Below, piece after piece: positions 24,374 to 36,205 of a stretch of DNA of 64,000 nucleotides (position 1 is the stretch's first letter; each line of letters opens with the position of its first letter). The stretch is from NCBI GenBank assembly GCA_032622095.1, contig CP136065.1, positions 21,814,134-21,878,133 of the forward strand. The letters are read 5' to 3'. The stretch is from Siphonodentalium dalli. Its lineage: Eukaryota; Mollusca; Scaphopoda; Gadilida; Siphonodentaliidae. The translations under genes were made by a program, and so were the position numbers. The notes under the pieces were generated by a model. It was not told where the DNA came from and ran no database searches. It saw only the letters and a program-made list of their open reading frames with translations.

Positions 24374-25631
24374 CACGGCCTTATTTATATTCATGAATAC
24401 ATTTCATTTATTCAAAATGGCAGCCAAAATGGCCCCAGTGTGCCCTGCAATAGCTTACAAGTTGTGGTTGATGAATACAATTGGATATTCTGTCTTCTAT
24501 ATATTGAAAACTAATATGCTTGATGCACTTTGGTTAATTGTTACTGGGGGATACTGGATTTTACTCTCACAAACCTGACATAAATATCTGCAAAAAATCT
24601 CTTCTCAGGGTTGAACCATTTTTTCAAGTAAAATGTAACTACCTCAGTTTCGAAAGGTGTTCATTGTTTTGATCTATCTTAAATGTGTCACACTAAGGTG
24701 TTTGATTACCAAATTACTCAAGGTGGCTTCCAAAATGGCAAATAAATTGGGTAAAAAGTTGATTTTCACATATATCCGGAACATAATGGCCTGATGTTCT
24801 GAAAAGGTGGCAAAGTGTGACTCACTTGGTTATTAGACCTGTTAGTTAATGTACTGACAACTAAATATTATATTCTGGTTGTCACGGTACATTATGAGTC
24901 ATGAACATTTAATTTGAAAGTATATGCACTGTATAATTGTGCCGAAAACGTCTTTTGGGATTCTGGCCATGTTTTTGAAAAGAAATTGGCAGAACTTTGA
25001 AACGGAACTGAGAGGGACCATAATATGTTGCTACTCTAGCCCATTAGCATACATATTTATCAACTATTGTCTGGAAAGTCGTTTAGCATTTCCTCCATTG
25101 TGTATAAAACGCCACCAAGAAGGAGGACTCTCTGACGTGACCTCTCTATCGATTAACTTACCATTGAGTTATTGTGGAAAGTGATAGCCACCCAATACAC
25201 CATACAGTCACTCCATATTTAAATAAACACAACACAGCTGACAATATATGAATTCCTCGATAACCTGAAACCTGTTTCAGCAACAACGATCTTTCAATGC
25301 ATTTGATCACCGGAAGTTATTATTTTCTTAACCAGTAAAGAATCGAAACAGCCCCGGCGATACCCCCATCATTAGTGACAGATTTATTATAAGCCCATGA
25401 ATACAACAATACATATGTATTAACACATATACATGTATATGCATCCCATAAGTGGTTTGGATACTATATTTGTGAATTATCATTTCACTTCATTAGTTGC
25501 CACTTCATGTTTGTATATGTAGGGGCGACATGAAGACGGTCCATCTGGGCCATGTCGCTCCTGTATAATATAATTTGTGTTTGTTTATTATCACCATTGT
25601 CATAAGCTTGTAAATATTATACAAATAAACA
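24374..25631. other. Interior of the 7.1-kb insertion, no gene seen
   Basis: AT-rich. It includes an AAAATGGCAGCCAAAATGGC fragment near 24413 and a short hairpin near 25522-25562 (GGGGCGACATG ... CATGTCGCTCC). No supported coding region. Confidence 0.35.
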
Positions 25632-25661
25632 ATCATCATCATCATCATCATCATCATCATA
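25632..25661. repeat. (ATC)n microsatellite
   Basis: Uninterrupted ATC/CAT trinucleotide run of about 30 bases. No sign of being inside a gene. Confidence 0.95.
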
Positions 25662-25669
25662 TAGTCGCT

Positions 25670-26740
25670 CATTGTTTACACATGTACCTCACACATCACC
25701 GTTCAGCAATACTTGTGAAAACCCATGCACATCGCACATGCCCATACATGTATCAGTAACAATACAGGTACACCAGGTATACGTCCTACACTTGACCCAT
25801 GACCATATCGTCACAATATGTATACACATTCACTAAATCTGTGAGCATACAGTCAATCATTGTATGCCTATTGACCTCACCATTGGTCATACAGTCACTC
25901 CATGTGTACCTACAGTAATACCCTAATTAATAGACCGAGAGCTTTCCGACGATTGGCAACAAGCCATATTTCCGACTAAAACCTGAAAAATCACCCATAA
26001 TTCTGATGTGGTTATGGAGTCGATTAATTAGGGCATTACTGTATTCCCAACACCCATGGCCAAATAGCCACTCAATATTTGCATATACACACCTCCCATG
26101 ACTATATAGTCACCAAGGTACCATATAGTCAGTGCATATACATAATCACCACATTCATGATCATAGAGTCAATCATTGCATACATATTGACCTCACCATT
26201 GTCCATAGTCACTCCACGTGTATCTATTTCCCCACACCATGGCCAAATAGCCACTCAATATATGCATATACACTCCACCCATGACCAAAGAATCACTCCA
26301 GGTATACATATGCACTTCACCAATGGTCATATGGTCACTCGTGTTATACACATATCCCTCATCGAGGTCTACATAATTGTGCACCTTACCGAAGGTCATA
26401 TAATCACTCGCTTTATACACACATACCCCTCACCCATTACAATACCACACTTGTGTATATACCCCAAACAGCCATGAGTCAACATACAGGTATACCTATT
26501 CACCACATTAATGACCATACAGTCCCTACGGGTACACCTATTTACCTCGCCATTGGCCATACCGTCACTCCCTGTAAATCTACTCGCCACGCCAATTGCG
26601 AAATATCCACTCTCAAGATATAAGCATATACACTATAAAGTCACTCCAGGTATACATATGCACATCACCAATGGGCATATAGCCACACGAGCTATACACA
26701 TATCCCTCACCCATGACTATGCATGGCCTTCCTTGGCGTA
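25670..26740. repeat. Irregular minisatellite (CCATGACCATATAGTCACTC type)
   Basis: Diverged units of roughly 50-60 bases recur, with cores such as ACCATATAGTCACTC, CAGGTATACATATGCAC and ATACACATATCCCTCACC. They yield short open frames rich in His, Thr and Ile on both strands, which are shadows of the repeat. A GTAATGCCCTAA-family MITE is embedded at 25911-26043. Confidence 0.7.
25911..26043. mobile_element. GTAATGCCCTAA-family MITE, short copy
   Basis: Begins TACAGTAATACCCTAATTAA and ends TTAATTAGGGCATTACTGTA, with GGCAACAAGCCATATTTCCG inside. Internally shortened relative to the copy at 10316. Confidence 0.75.
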
Positions 26741-26744
26741 TATC

Positions 26745-28205
26745 AGGCGTGTATAAATATAGGCATAGCGCGTAAAGGCAGCTATCGTGGCCGCAGCTGA
26801 CAGCTTTATAAAGACCCGCGATCAAGATGCGTATATTACTGTTTGAATACACGCTCAACTTTCCGATTCCAAAGTAATGCTGTACACTAAATACGGCATA
26901 TATATTCTATTGTATGAATAACCACCGTTGTATTAAAATTATATTATACTCTTAAATCACACACTTATAAATTATAATGTCCTAAAACCTGACCATTTCT
27001 AATCAAGGAAAAAAGGCCAGTGTATAGGGCTATAGCGGTGTTTCAATTGCTGTGACCTTTGACCTCTGTTTTATTATTTGTTGTCTATAAGCACTGTAAA
27101 AGCTTACAAGATACCAGAAGAAGCATTTTTTGTTAATTAAAACTCATTCATTGGTATTATAATTTAATTATTGCTGATGAAACCCAATTTGGAATCACAA
27201 TCGCTGGAGCCTGTAATTTGCTTAGCTAGATAACTGCCATTTGAGCATTGGAATGACCTTTAATCCCAAAGGTCATCGAAGTTTCTCAGTGGTTGTGACT
27301 TGATTATTTGACCCTATGATACTAAATTATATTCTGGTATTTCATATCACACTCCAGCCCCAAAATGTCCAATATATACTTGGCAGAGGCAGATAACCTA
27401 ACCATACCCCCAATATTTTGCCTAAGGGTAGTCGTCAGGGGGTCGTCTTCTTCGTGACCAATGTTCTCACAATAAGCTACCGAATTATCTTCTATAAACA
27501 TTCAGCTTTGAGAAAAACATGATTAGAATTTGTCCGTCTGTTTGGTAATAACACCTCAAATTTCACCTATGTGGCTGAACGACTATGATGCTTGAAATGA
27601 GACTTTACCATTATCACTCTAATTCATATAATAGGCTATTTTATAAAATTCAAGTGAGACACATACATACATAATATACTACATGTAGTACAGAAACAAT
27701 GTCTATTTAGTTAGTATTTACTATTTATAGTACTAATCTCTATGTTAATTTTTCATTTGGTATTATGAGATCCCACCTTATAACCAGGTTGATTCGATCA
27801 AATTGTTAATGTTCCTGTACTGTATTTGATTGAAATACTGAAGTCTGAAGGCTGAATCATAACAAAGCTGAACTGAAACTATTTGAAGTTTTCACAGATG
27901 AAAGCTAGATAAAGCCAAACATACCGGATACATGTACTTTACAGTATGATTCCAACTGTTAAACTTAAATCTTTTTGTAAACCAAAATTTCGTATGTCAA
28001 TATATATAAATGTTTTGCACCTTGTTATGATATGAATTAGGACCTAAATTGAAGAAAGAAACAAAATTTAAATAAAATAAATGTTTTTTTTTTGTTTTTT
28101 TTGGTCCAATTTGTTTTTTTGGCAATGGCCATAAAAAGTTTAGGGTCGGGAGTTTAAAATAGGGTCGGACGGGTTAGCGGAAACAAACGTCTTTTTTTTT
28201 AGGCC
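26745..28205. other. Right interior of the 7.1-kb insertion, with a DR1-like motif
   Basis: No gene seen. TGACCTTTGACCT at 27053-27065 is a perfect direct repeat of AGGTCA with one-base spacing (minus strand), the DR1 arrangement bound by HNF4/RXR-type nuclear receptors. Nearby TGACCT and AGGTCA half-sites face each other near 27252-27275. Functional meaning is unknown. A (T)9-(T)8 rich stretch precedes the right terminal repeat. Confidence 0.4.
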
Positions 28206-28208
28206 TAA

Positions 28209-28678
28209 GGGTACTGAGCATGTTCGGTACATACTTTTGCTCCCACTCCGCGTTAAGATGTCCATGAAATTCCTCCCCATGTTCTTGGGTGCATTTCATC
28301 ACGAACCATTCTGGCTACTTTTCCAATCAGGAAGGCATCAGAATCAAGGCCCATGTCACAAGCTTGTTTTATCGCACAACCTATATCACCTTCGTAAGCA
28401 AGCAAAATTTCTTTGCCTTTATTTTGAGCCCGCAACCATGGTATCAAAGCTAGTATTCTGTTTTTCAGGTGCGTAGAATTGACAGGAGTTGATATGTATC
28501 TAGGTTCAATTTGCTTCAATTTCTCAGAATACATCTTTCTCAAATCTGATAGCTTGAAAACAGGGATGTTTGTCGATTCACTCCTGGAGTCCTCAATGTA
28601 ACGAGCTACTTCAGCCAGTGAAAGGGCTTCGTTAGAAGTTGGCTTTATCGAGTTACTGTCTTGTGTAAAGGTATCCAT
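28209..28678 (-). pseudogene. Decayed multicopy gene: N-terminal part
   Basis: The minus-strand frame starts at ATG 28678 and encodes MDTFTQDSNSIKP..., then FKLSDLRKMYSEKL, RILALIPWLRAQNKGKEILL and DMGLDSDAFLIGKVARMVRD, matching what I know of the N-terminus of the same family as the pseudogene at 17831-21085. After RDEM the 425-base frame runs to a stop at 28253, but an alternative frame continues the family-like text (EFHGHLNAEWEQKYVPNMLSTL) up to 28209, so there is a frameshift near 28270. The coding text then resumes across the 7.1-kb insertion at 21085. I therefore read both parts as one gene copy, about 3.7 kb of coding DNA without introns. Confidence 0.65.
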
Positions 28679-30128
28679 GTTGTATAAATGGCGTTATTTT
28701 TAACTTCCGGTTGTCATTCATGGGTTATCTTACATTTTTGTGGATAAGTTGTATACCATACAGATCATACAGGGGTGGGTCGGAAAAATATTTCAGGCAC
28801 GTATGGCATTTTTTCCCTTTCGATCCTTTTTTGTACCCACCCACCCCCACCGCCAAATTTTTTTCCGTTTTCGGCAGTTTTTTCCGACCATTTTTTCACA
28901 CCCATCCCCCTTTTAACACTAAAACCGAGATTTGCGGGGGGAAATTCACTGTAAACAGCTGTATATGAATTTCTGTGCATACTATTTATCATGGATGTTA
29001 ACATGGACATGTAAATAGGAATGAGTCATTTTGAGGTCATTCGGCCAAAAAAACATGGCTGCCAGCGGCCATCTTGGATTTCAAAATTTGCAACAAAATA
29101 CAACACGATAACTGCCTGCAGTCAGTTTACAGTTGGAATTACATTATTTCTCTCATTCAAAGTGGGTTTGAAGCCCAACTCATTGCCAAAACACTAAAAA
29201 ACAAGCAGGAATTGTTTTTTTTAGTTGCGGAAAAATTGCTTGTTGGTGGCTTTGACCACCCACCCACCCCGGCACCCACCACCCCCCCTGGATCATATGC
29301 ATATAATGGTTGCCTTTGAGAGTAACAGCAAGCTTATTGCGACAACACACTAGCTAGAGCTCATTTCATGTCACCAATAATGTACAGGACGTTTTAACAC
29401 TGTCTCTTTTGTACCTTTGTTTAACCTAATTCTAGAAATTACTCGCATACCAGAAAAGACTTTATATGGTAGGCTAAAGATTACGCCAATAAACAATGCA
29501 AAAAAAGACCATAATTATGTATTATTTACCCATATTTTTTTTTAATTTTATTCAAAAATTGTGAAAAAAAAAAAATAATAATAAATTTGTTGGCCATTTT
29601 GGACAGCCATCTTGGATTATTTAAAAAATAATTAGATTCAGAAGAAAGTATATTATGTTCACAATGTTCCCACAATTTTCCACCTGTATTCCGATATAAA
29701 TATAGGTTAGTTCTGAGATTTAAGGCGACTACCATGAAAAACTGTTACTTTAGAAGGTCAAGGTCAAATAAAAGGTCAAGGAGGTCATTAAAAGTTGGAA
29801 CCCGCTAACTGGGTAATGTACACCACATACAGACATAACCCTGAAAGTTTCATGCTTCTATCACAAAGTGAACGATTGGTGCAGCTAGGCCTCCACTATA
29901 ATAAACTAACTGAAAAAAATTGGTCAATATTGTTTTATTAATTAACCCTTTACCCAATACACATATTACTAACATCACTGCTCACAACCAACACTTAAAG
30001 GTGATAACATCGCCGTCCCAACCAATGCAACTCCTCTGATGTCAAATTATTAAGAAAATAATATCAGTATTTATGTAACTTACATCACTGATGTTGTTTA
30101 TCTTCATCTGAATTCATTTTTAGGTATT
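28679..30128. other. Non-coding DNA upstream of the minus-strand pseudogene
   Basis: Contains T-rich and CCCACCC-rich tracts (28830-28920, 29260-29290), a single diverged unit of the ~162-base satellite at 28996-29092 (CATGGCTGCCAGCGGCCATC), and a run of AGGTCA half-sites at about 29755-29788 (AAGGTCAAGGTCAAATAAAA then GGTCAAGGAGGTCA). No exon recognised. Confidence 0.45.
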
Positions 30129-30265
30129 AATACCTAAATAATCAACTAGATATGGCATGTTGCCATTCCGATGAATGGCAACAAGCCATATCTCCGACTA
30201 AATCCTGAAAAGTTAGCCATAATTCTACTGTGGTTAAAGAGTCGATTATTTAGGGCATTACTGTA
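30129..30265. mobile_element. GTAATGCCCTAA-family MITE, short copy
   Basis: Right half intact (GGCAACAAGCCATATCTCCG ... TTATTTAGGGCATTACTGTA); left end degenerate (TACCTAAATAATCAACT). Same family as 10316 and 56478. Confidence 0.65.
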
Positions 30266-31290
30266 TTATATAGTATTATGAATATTGATTAGGTTTAATA
30301 TTGGTATAATATAATAGATAATATAAAAACAAACAAAAGGTATAAGCTTATTTATTGTTGATATTAATTTGTCCGTCAGCATAAAACATATCGAAATTGG
30401 GAGAGTTTGTTTATTGTTTTAAATTCCCATCAAATCTTGATTGAATGCTCCTTTTACTCAATATATTAAAATAAAATAGTTTTCATAAGGATTTGTGGTG
30501 AAGGAGAGAAAAAAAATCATATTTGCAAACAATTTTATTTGTTAATCTGAGATGAAGTCTCTGGTGGAGTTATAGTCATCACTCCTCATCCATCCATCTG
30601 TCAAATTAGTTGTGAAGCCAGGACCATAACTCTTTCCCTCCATAGTAATTCTTAAAATGACTTCTTCTCAAGAACCAACAGGCCAATTTAGCTTATATTT
30701 GATTTGGCAACTCCTTTAGTCACTTGTAACTCAATTTTGTTTAAATGGGGTCACCAGTTTAAAAAAAAATAAACAGATTTAATTTTTGTTTTTGTTTTTA
30801 TCCCCCGCCAAATTGAAAATTTGCAGGGGAAATAGGAATTGGGTTGCGTCCGTCCGTCTGTCCATCCGTCTGTCCAACCGTCCCTCCTGAATTTGTAAGA
30901 GTCATAACTTGAACAAATGTCAACGGATTTCAAAGATGTATATTTACACACTAAGTGTTGTCATCACTAAATCCAGCATTCTGATTGGTCGGCGCCCACG
31001 TGGCTAGTTGCAGTTATTTCTCGGTGAATGCGCAACGCCTCATGACACCGAGCTAATAACACCATCGATACGTCATTAGGTTTGGAAAGACGAAGGCGTA
31101 ATGTTTTGGGCGCATTTGGACTCGCGCAGGATTGACTTAATACATCATCGGGTTTCAATATGAAGAGAAATTGTTCCTATTAACTTTTGGCAAGGGTGCT
31201 ATTGTGTATTTTGGGCTGATCTTGTCGCGATACACTTTTCGATTTAAATATATTAACAAAAGTGGCTACTTCGCTAAATGTATATAAATA
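30266..31290. other. Non-coding DNA, no gene seen
   Basis: AT-rich. Near 30800-30890 a block reads TCCCCCGCCAAATTGAAAAT followed by CGTCCGTCTGTCC-type simple sequence, typical of an old transposon edge, but I cannot find its partner end. Confidence 0.35.
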
Positions 31291-31436
31291 TAAGGATTAA
31301 CTGTCATGTGGACTATTTTTATGGAGATGTAACGGTGAGGTAAGTGGTCATAACTTGTATGTTTTACACAAGTTATGTACACTTACCTCACCGTTACATC
31401 TCCATAAAAACAGTCCACATGACAGTTAATCCTTAT
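31291..31436. repeat. Near-perfect 146-base palindrome
   Basis: TAAGGATTAACTGTCATGTG at the left is perfectly inverted at the right (CACATGACAGTTAATCCTTA). The arms continue through GATGTAACGGTGAGGTAAGTG to a small centre near 31355-31370 (ACTTGTATGTTTTACACAAGT). Arms are about 65 bases with very few mismatches. No protein-coding content. Confidence 0.85.
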
Positions 31437-33230
31437 GTGGTATATGAGTTCACCTGACCATTACCTAGAATGAGTTCGCAAGCCAGGTTCGGCCGGTTAT
31501 TGTTTACAGGAGTTAGGGACCGTGTCTTAATGCAAAAACCGATACCGACCGATAACCGATACCGACCGATAACCGATTGTAATAAATCCATCGGTCATTC
31601 TATCGGTTATTCTGTCTGTTCCATCGGTCATCCTATCGGTTCCATCGGTCGTTTCATCGGTCATTCTATCGGTTCCCTCGGTTATTCATCGTCGACTGAT
31701 ACTACGACGTCGCCAAAAAACTACGACGTCGCGACTGATACTACGACGTCGCCAAAAAAAAAACAAGTGTCAGTCGTGCATATAATCGCATACGTAGGCC
31801 CAGTCTGGAGTAAACTACATACCCACATATAAAAAAATAGTGGGTCTGACAACCTTTCGTTCATTTTTCATTTCTCAAACCCGGGATTCCTTGTAATTAC
31901 CGCCAATCAAAACTTAGCTCTAAGAAATGTGTGCCCCAATAAAAAAAACTAGTAACATGTCACGTGCTCTTGCATGGTGTGGAAATTCCGAAGGTGTGGC
32001 TAAAGGTTGTTAAAATAGTATCCATGACGTCATGTTATACCGGAAGAGAAATTCACAAATCGACAAATAAAGTAGATTGTTGACGAGCGGTCGAAAGTTT
32101 AAAATCAAGAATCACCGGAATTTGGATTGGAGGCAACTGTAATTTGGGTACAACTGGTACAATCTTCGGAGCTAATAATACGGCTGTGTAAGGTCGGATG
32201 GGTTTCGGTGGCATTGGTGGTAGAATTGTGTTGCTCTTCGCTCGTTTCGGCTGCGGTGGTGCTACCATGTACGTTAATCCAGAATTAAAATGAACATACT
32301 TGGTGCTACTGTCGGTACTGGGGAACTGATACATCGTTTTGTTATGTCAAGGTACTTTTTTAAAGTTCTGTAGTTGTTTTATCAGATAGTCCCGACATTC
32401 ATGTATTTTTGATCCGTGGCCGTTGATTTGTATTATTTTTTGTCAACGTGGGCGACAAATCACCTGGCCAATCTAAAAAATAATTCGTTCTGAGTCCAAG
32501 AAATCCACATAAATTGACATTTTTTATAATTTCAAGTCTTAATTATTGTACATATTATTTTGGATCCCGGAAGCTGTTTCCCTTTATTGTCAGTAAAACA
32601 ACCACCGAACGAAAAGTCACAAACCCTGCAACTATTAATTCCGATTCTTAGAATCGGCTTCAGAGGGTTGAAGCGACCATGACGGCACTGGCACGTGACC
32701 ATGTTTACACCTGTCAATCACAACTAATTTCAGATTTATATTTAGCGCGGTGTGACGTAATTTGGGGGAAGCCCACAACCGTTCAGAAATGAAAAGTTGA
32801 TGGGAATGCAATCGACTCAGTATCAGTATGAATCTGAGTGTATGTTTACATAGACTGACATAGGTCTACCTTGAAATCTATATATGTTTATAAAGTCAAT
32901 TCGATGACTATCGCGCTGAGCATAATATATATATAATGGGAAAAAGGCACCTTTATTCCCAATTTTCAACCACCAAATTCCCAATTGCAGGCAGGTATAT
33001 ACATGTAACACCATCGGGTTTATTGAATAATTATCAAAAGTTTGACAGTTATTATAGAAAATACATCACTCGCTTGAGAGGAAATTTCCAAAAATGAAAA
33101 TAGCAGGGCGAGCCAGGTGTTTACCTCCCCGCATTCATTTGAAATTGGCCGCATCCGACTTGTAAGTATCCATTACTTTCGCGCACGTGATTGCTAGGAT
33201 TATCTAATTATCAGGGGGACGCACCATGTT
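31437..33230. other. Mixed DNA with CGGT tandem motifs and an unrecognised ORF
   Basis: At 31540-31690, ACCGATAACCGAT and CATCGGTCATTCTATCGGTT repeat irregularly. At 31690-31770 GACTGATACTACGACGTCGC occurs twice, followed by A runs. On the minus strand 32334-32053 is a 93-codon open frame that is proline-rich (LPPMPPKPIRPY) and that I do not recognise; with no splice or homology support I do not call it a gene. Confidence 0.35.
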
Positions 33231-33280
33231 CTTCCGTCAACAATTTCCTTTCCCGCGGGCTACAGGTCATACCTTTGCTC

Positions 33281-35185
33281 TGATTTTTATGAAATTTGTC
33301 ATGAATGTTGACATTGACATGTAGATGGGAACGAGTCATTTTGGGGTCATTCGGCAAAAAAATATGGCCGCCAGCAGCCATTTTGGATTTCAAAATTCAA
33401 TCCATTGGCGCGGGATACAGGTCATACTGCTCGTCTGATCATCATGAAATTTGTCATGGATGTTAATATTGACATGTAGATGGGAACGAGTCATTTTGGG
33501 GTCGTTCGGCCAAAAAAATGGCCGTCAGCAGCCATCTTGGATTTTACTCTTTGCATCACTAAATCCTTTGGCGCGGGCTACAGGTCGTAGCTTTGGTCAG
33601 ATCTTCATGAAATTTGTCATGGATGTTAACAATGACATGTAGATGGGAACGAGTCATTTTGGGGTCGTTCGGCCAAAAAACTTGGCCGCCAGCAGCCATC
33701 TTGGATTTTACTCTATGCTTGACTAAATCCTTTGGCGCGGCCTACAGGTCGTAGCTTTGGTCAGATCTTCATGAAATTTGTGATGGATGTTAACAATGAC
33801 ATGTAGATGGGAACGAGTCATTTTGGGGTCATTCGGTCAAAAAACATGGCCGCCAGCAGCCATCTTGGATTTTACTCTATGCATGACTAAATCCTTTGGC
33901 GCGGCCTACAGGTCATAGCTTTGGTCTGATCTTCATGAAATTTGTGATGTATGTTAACAATGACATGTAGATGGGAACGAGTCGTTTTGGGGTCATTCGG
34001 CCAAAACACCTGGACGCCAGCAGCCATCTTGGATTTTACTCTTTGTATGACTAAATCCTTTGGCGCGGGGCTACAGGTCGTACCTTTGGTCCGATCTTTA
34101 TGAAATTTGTCATGAATGTTGACATTGTCATGTAGATGGGAACGAGTTATTTTGGGGTCATTCGGCACAAAAACATGGCCACCAGCAGCCATTTTGGATT
34201 TCAAAATTCAATCCATTGGCGCTGGCTACAGGTCGTAGCTTTGGTCAGGTCTTCATAAAATTTGTTACGGATGTTAACAATGACATGTAGATGGGAACGA
34301 GTCGTTTTGGGGTCGTTCGGCCAAAAAACATGGCCGACAGCAGCCATCTTGGATTTTACTCTATGCTTGACTAAATCCTTTGGCGCGGCCTAAAGGTCGT
34401 AGCTTTGGTCAGATCTTCATGAAATTTGTGATGGATGTTAACAATGAGATGTAGATGGGAACTAGTCATTTTGGGGTCATTCGGTCAAAAAACATGGCCG
34501 CCAGCAGCCATCTTAGATTTTACTCTATGCATGACTAAATCCTGTGGCGCGGCCTACAGGTCGTAGCTTTGGTCTGATCTTCATGAAATTTGTGATGTAT
34601 GTTAACAATGACATGTAGATGGGAACGAGTCGTTTTGGGGTCATTCGGCCAAAACACCTGGACGCCAGCAGCCCTCTTGGATTTTACTCTTTGTATGACT
34701 AAATCCTTTGGCGCGGGGCTACAGGTCGTACCTTTGGTCCGATCTTTATGAAATTTGTCATGAATGTTGACATTGTCATGTAGATGGGAACGAGTTATTT
34801 TGGGGTCATTCGGCACAAAAACATGGCCACCAGCAGCCATTTTGGATTTCAAAATTCAATCCATTGGCGCTGGCTACAGGTCGTAGCTTTGGTCAGGTCT
34901 TCATGAAATTTGTTACGGATGTTAACAATCACATGTAGATGGGAATTAGTCATTTTGGGGTCATTTGGCCAAAAAACATGGCTGCCAGCAGCCATCTTGG
35001 ATTTTACTCTTTGCATGACTAAATCCTTTGACACAGGCTACAGGTCGTATCTTTTGTCAGATCATCATGAAATTTGTACTGGATGTTAATAATGACATGT
35101 AAATGGGAACGAGTCTTTTTGGGGTCATTCGGCAAAAATACATGGCTGCCAGTGGCCATATTAGATTTTACTCTTTGCATAACTA
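33281..35185. repeat. ~162-base satellite array A (about 12 units)
   Basis: Units carry CATGAAATTTGTCATGGATG, GACATGTAGATGGGAACGAG, TCATTTTGGGGTCATTCGGC, ATGGCCGCCAGCAGCCATCT and GGCGCGGGCTACAGGTCGTA, with starts spaced about 162-164 bases. A four-unit higher-order period of 648 bases is visible (a minus-strand open stretch at 33887-34204 recurs at 34535-34852). The repeat length is a multiple of three, so frames can stay open across units; I treat these as repeat artefacts. Confidence 0.85.
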
Positions 35186-35989
35186 GGCCTTTCAACTTTC
35201 CACATTCCTAATCACTCCATTGACTTTAACACATGAAATTATTCCCTGTCCAAGTTGAGTTGCCAATTGTTGTCTGACCATGATTAAGTTTGTCTAGAAT
35301 GTTATACCGTTATTGTTTCAAAGACTTAAATTCCCTTATGGTTTTATACTTTTTGTTTTTATTCCATACCCGTTAACATAAAGCACCTGTATTCAACAGA
35401 AACACATGTATTGAATACATATTGTATACCAAATGAGGAATATAAACCAGAACTACTCTATGTGGATATTGTTGTCAGGAGCGATGATGTAAATTACGAC
35501 AACAACTAACCTCTTGAGTTGATGCCTCAACGTCATAGCAATAATTATTAACAAGTTCGGGTCAAAAGGGTCCAATTATTCGTTTTAATTTATGTGCATT
35601 TCTGTTAACGTGTGCTATCATAATCAATTGCACTTGTACTTTTGGGACATTATATTAATCAAAATAACTCCTACACAAATCATTTATAAATCAGATGATT
35701 TATTGAAGTTAAGTCTACATAAAATGACATATATGTCGTTCAACTTGCAAACTGTACAGCGACATATATGTCATTCTACTCGCCAAAGGGTTAAGAATTG
35801 GGTAAACTTGATACAAGGGTGTAGAATAAACAAGGAATAGAACTTGAATCAGGATCTCAAATATTGTACTGAAAGAGTTGCGATGGCACATTGTTACATT
35901 TCACTTGAGTTCCGATCTCATGAAATATATCCTATCTTTTTATTTTCCTAATTTGGTATTTCATCCATGAATTGATTGACTTTGACCAG

Positions 35990-36100
35990 GAACATGTGGA
36001 GCGATGGAGTACCAGTGTGAGGATCATACATGCGTTTACAATGGAGTGCGATGCAATGGTGTTGCTGACTGCTCAGATGGATCTGATGAACATGACTGTG
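35990..36100 (+). CDS. Exon: LDL receptor class A module, copy A
   Basis: A 111-base exon, acceptor TTTGACCAG and donor GTAAGA, phase 1 at both ends, so it can be inserted or skipped without disturbing the frame. It encodes CGAMEYQCEDHTC, then CNGVADCSDGSDEHDC: six cysteines and the D-x-SDE calcium-binding acidic cluster that define LDLa modules, about 37 residues. Such modules bind calcium and mediate extracellular protein contacts. Here it forms part of a mosaic secreted or membrane serine protease. The exon and flanking introns are nearly identical to copies at 39876 and 43725. Confidence 0.93.
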
Positions 36101-36124
36101 GTAAGATTTACATAGCCTCTCAGA

Positions 36125-36205
36125 TACAGTAATGCCCTAAGTAATCCCGAAAAGTTACCCATAATTCTGCTGTGGTTACGAAGTTGATTACTCAGGGCAT
36201 TACAG
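36125..36205. mobile_element. GTAATGCCCTAA-family MITE remnant (unit A)
   Basis: An 81-base internally deleted copy, TACAGTAATGCCCTAAGTAA to TACTCAGGGCATTACA, 24 bases after the LDLa exon. Present at the same place in units B and C, so it predates the duplication. Confidence 0.7.

Larger units (their letters stand above)
21083..28208. mobile_element. 7.1-kb PIF/Harbinger-like insertion (TAA target duplication)
   Basis: The element proper is 21086-28205 (7120 bases). Left end GGCCTTAAAAAAAATACATT continues to GTTTCCGCTAAC. The right end is the inverse of GGCCTAAAAAAAAAGACGTT plus the same continuation, 32 of 35 bases matching. Flanks are TAA at 21083-21085 and 28206-28208. Ends starting GG plus a 3-base TWA duplication fit the PIF/Harbinger superfamily. 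Ignoring the insertion and one TAA, the minus-strand frame runs on without a stop from the N-terminal pseudogene piece (NMLSTL) into the main piece (ISLILYCIDQN), which independently supports the boundaries. No transposase was found; the cargo is MITEs, palindromes and satellite-like DNA. Confidence 0.7.

Noticed and set aside
32053-32334. Proline-rich 93-codon minus-strand frame
   Set aside because: No recognised domain, promoter or splice evidence.
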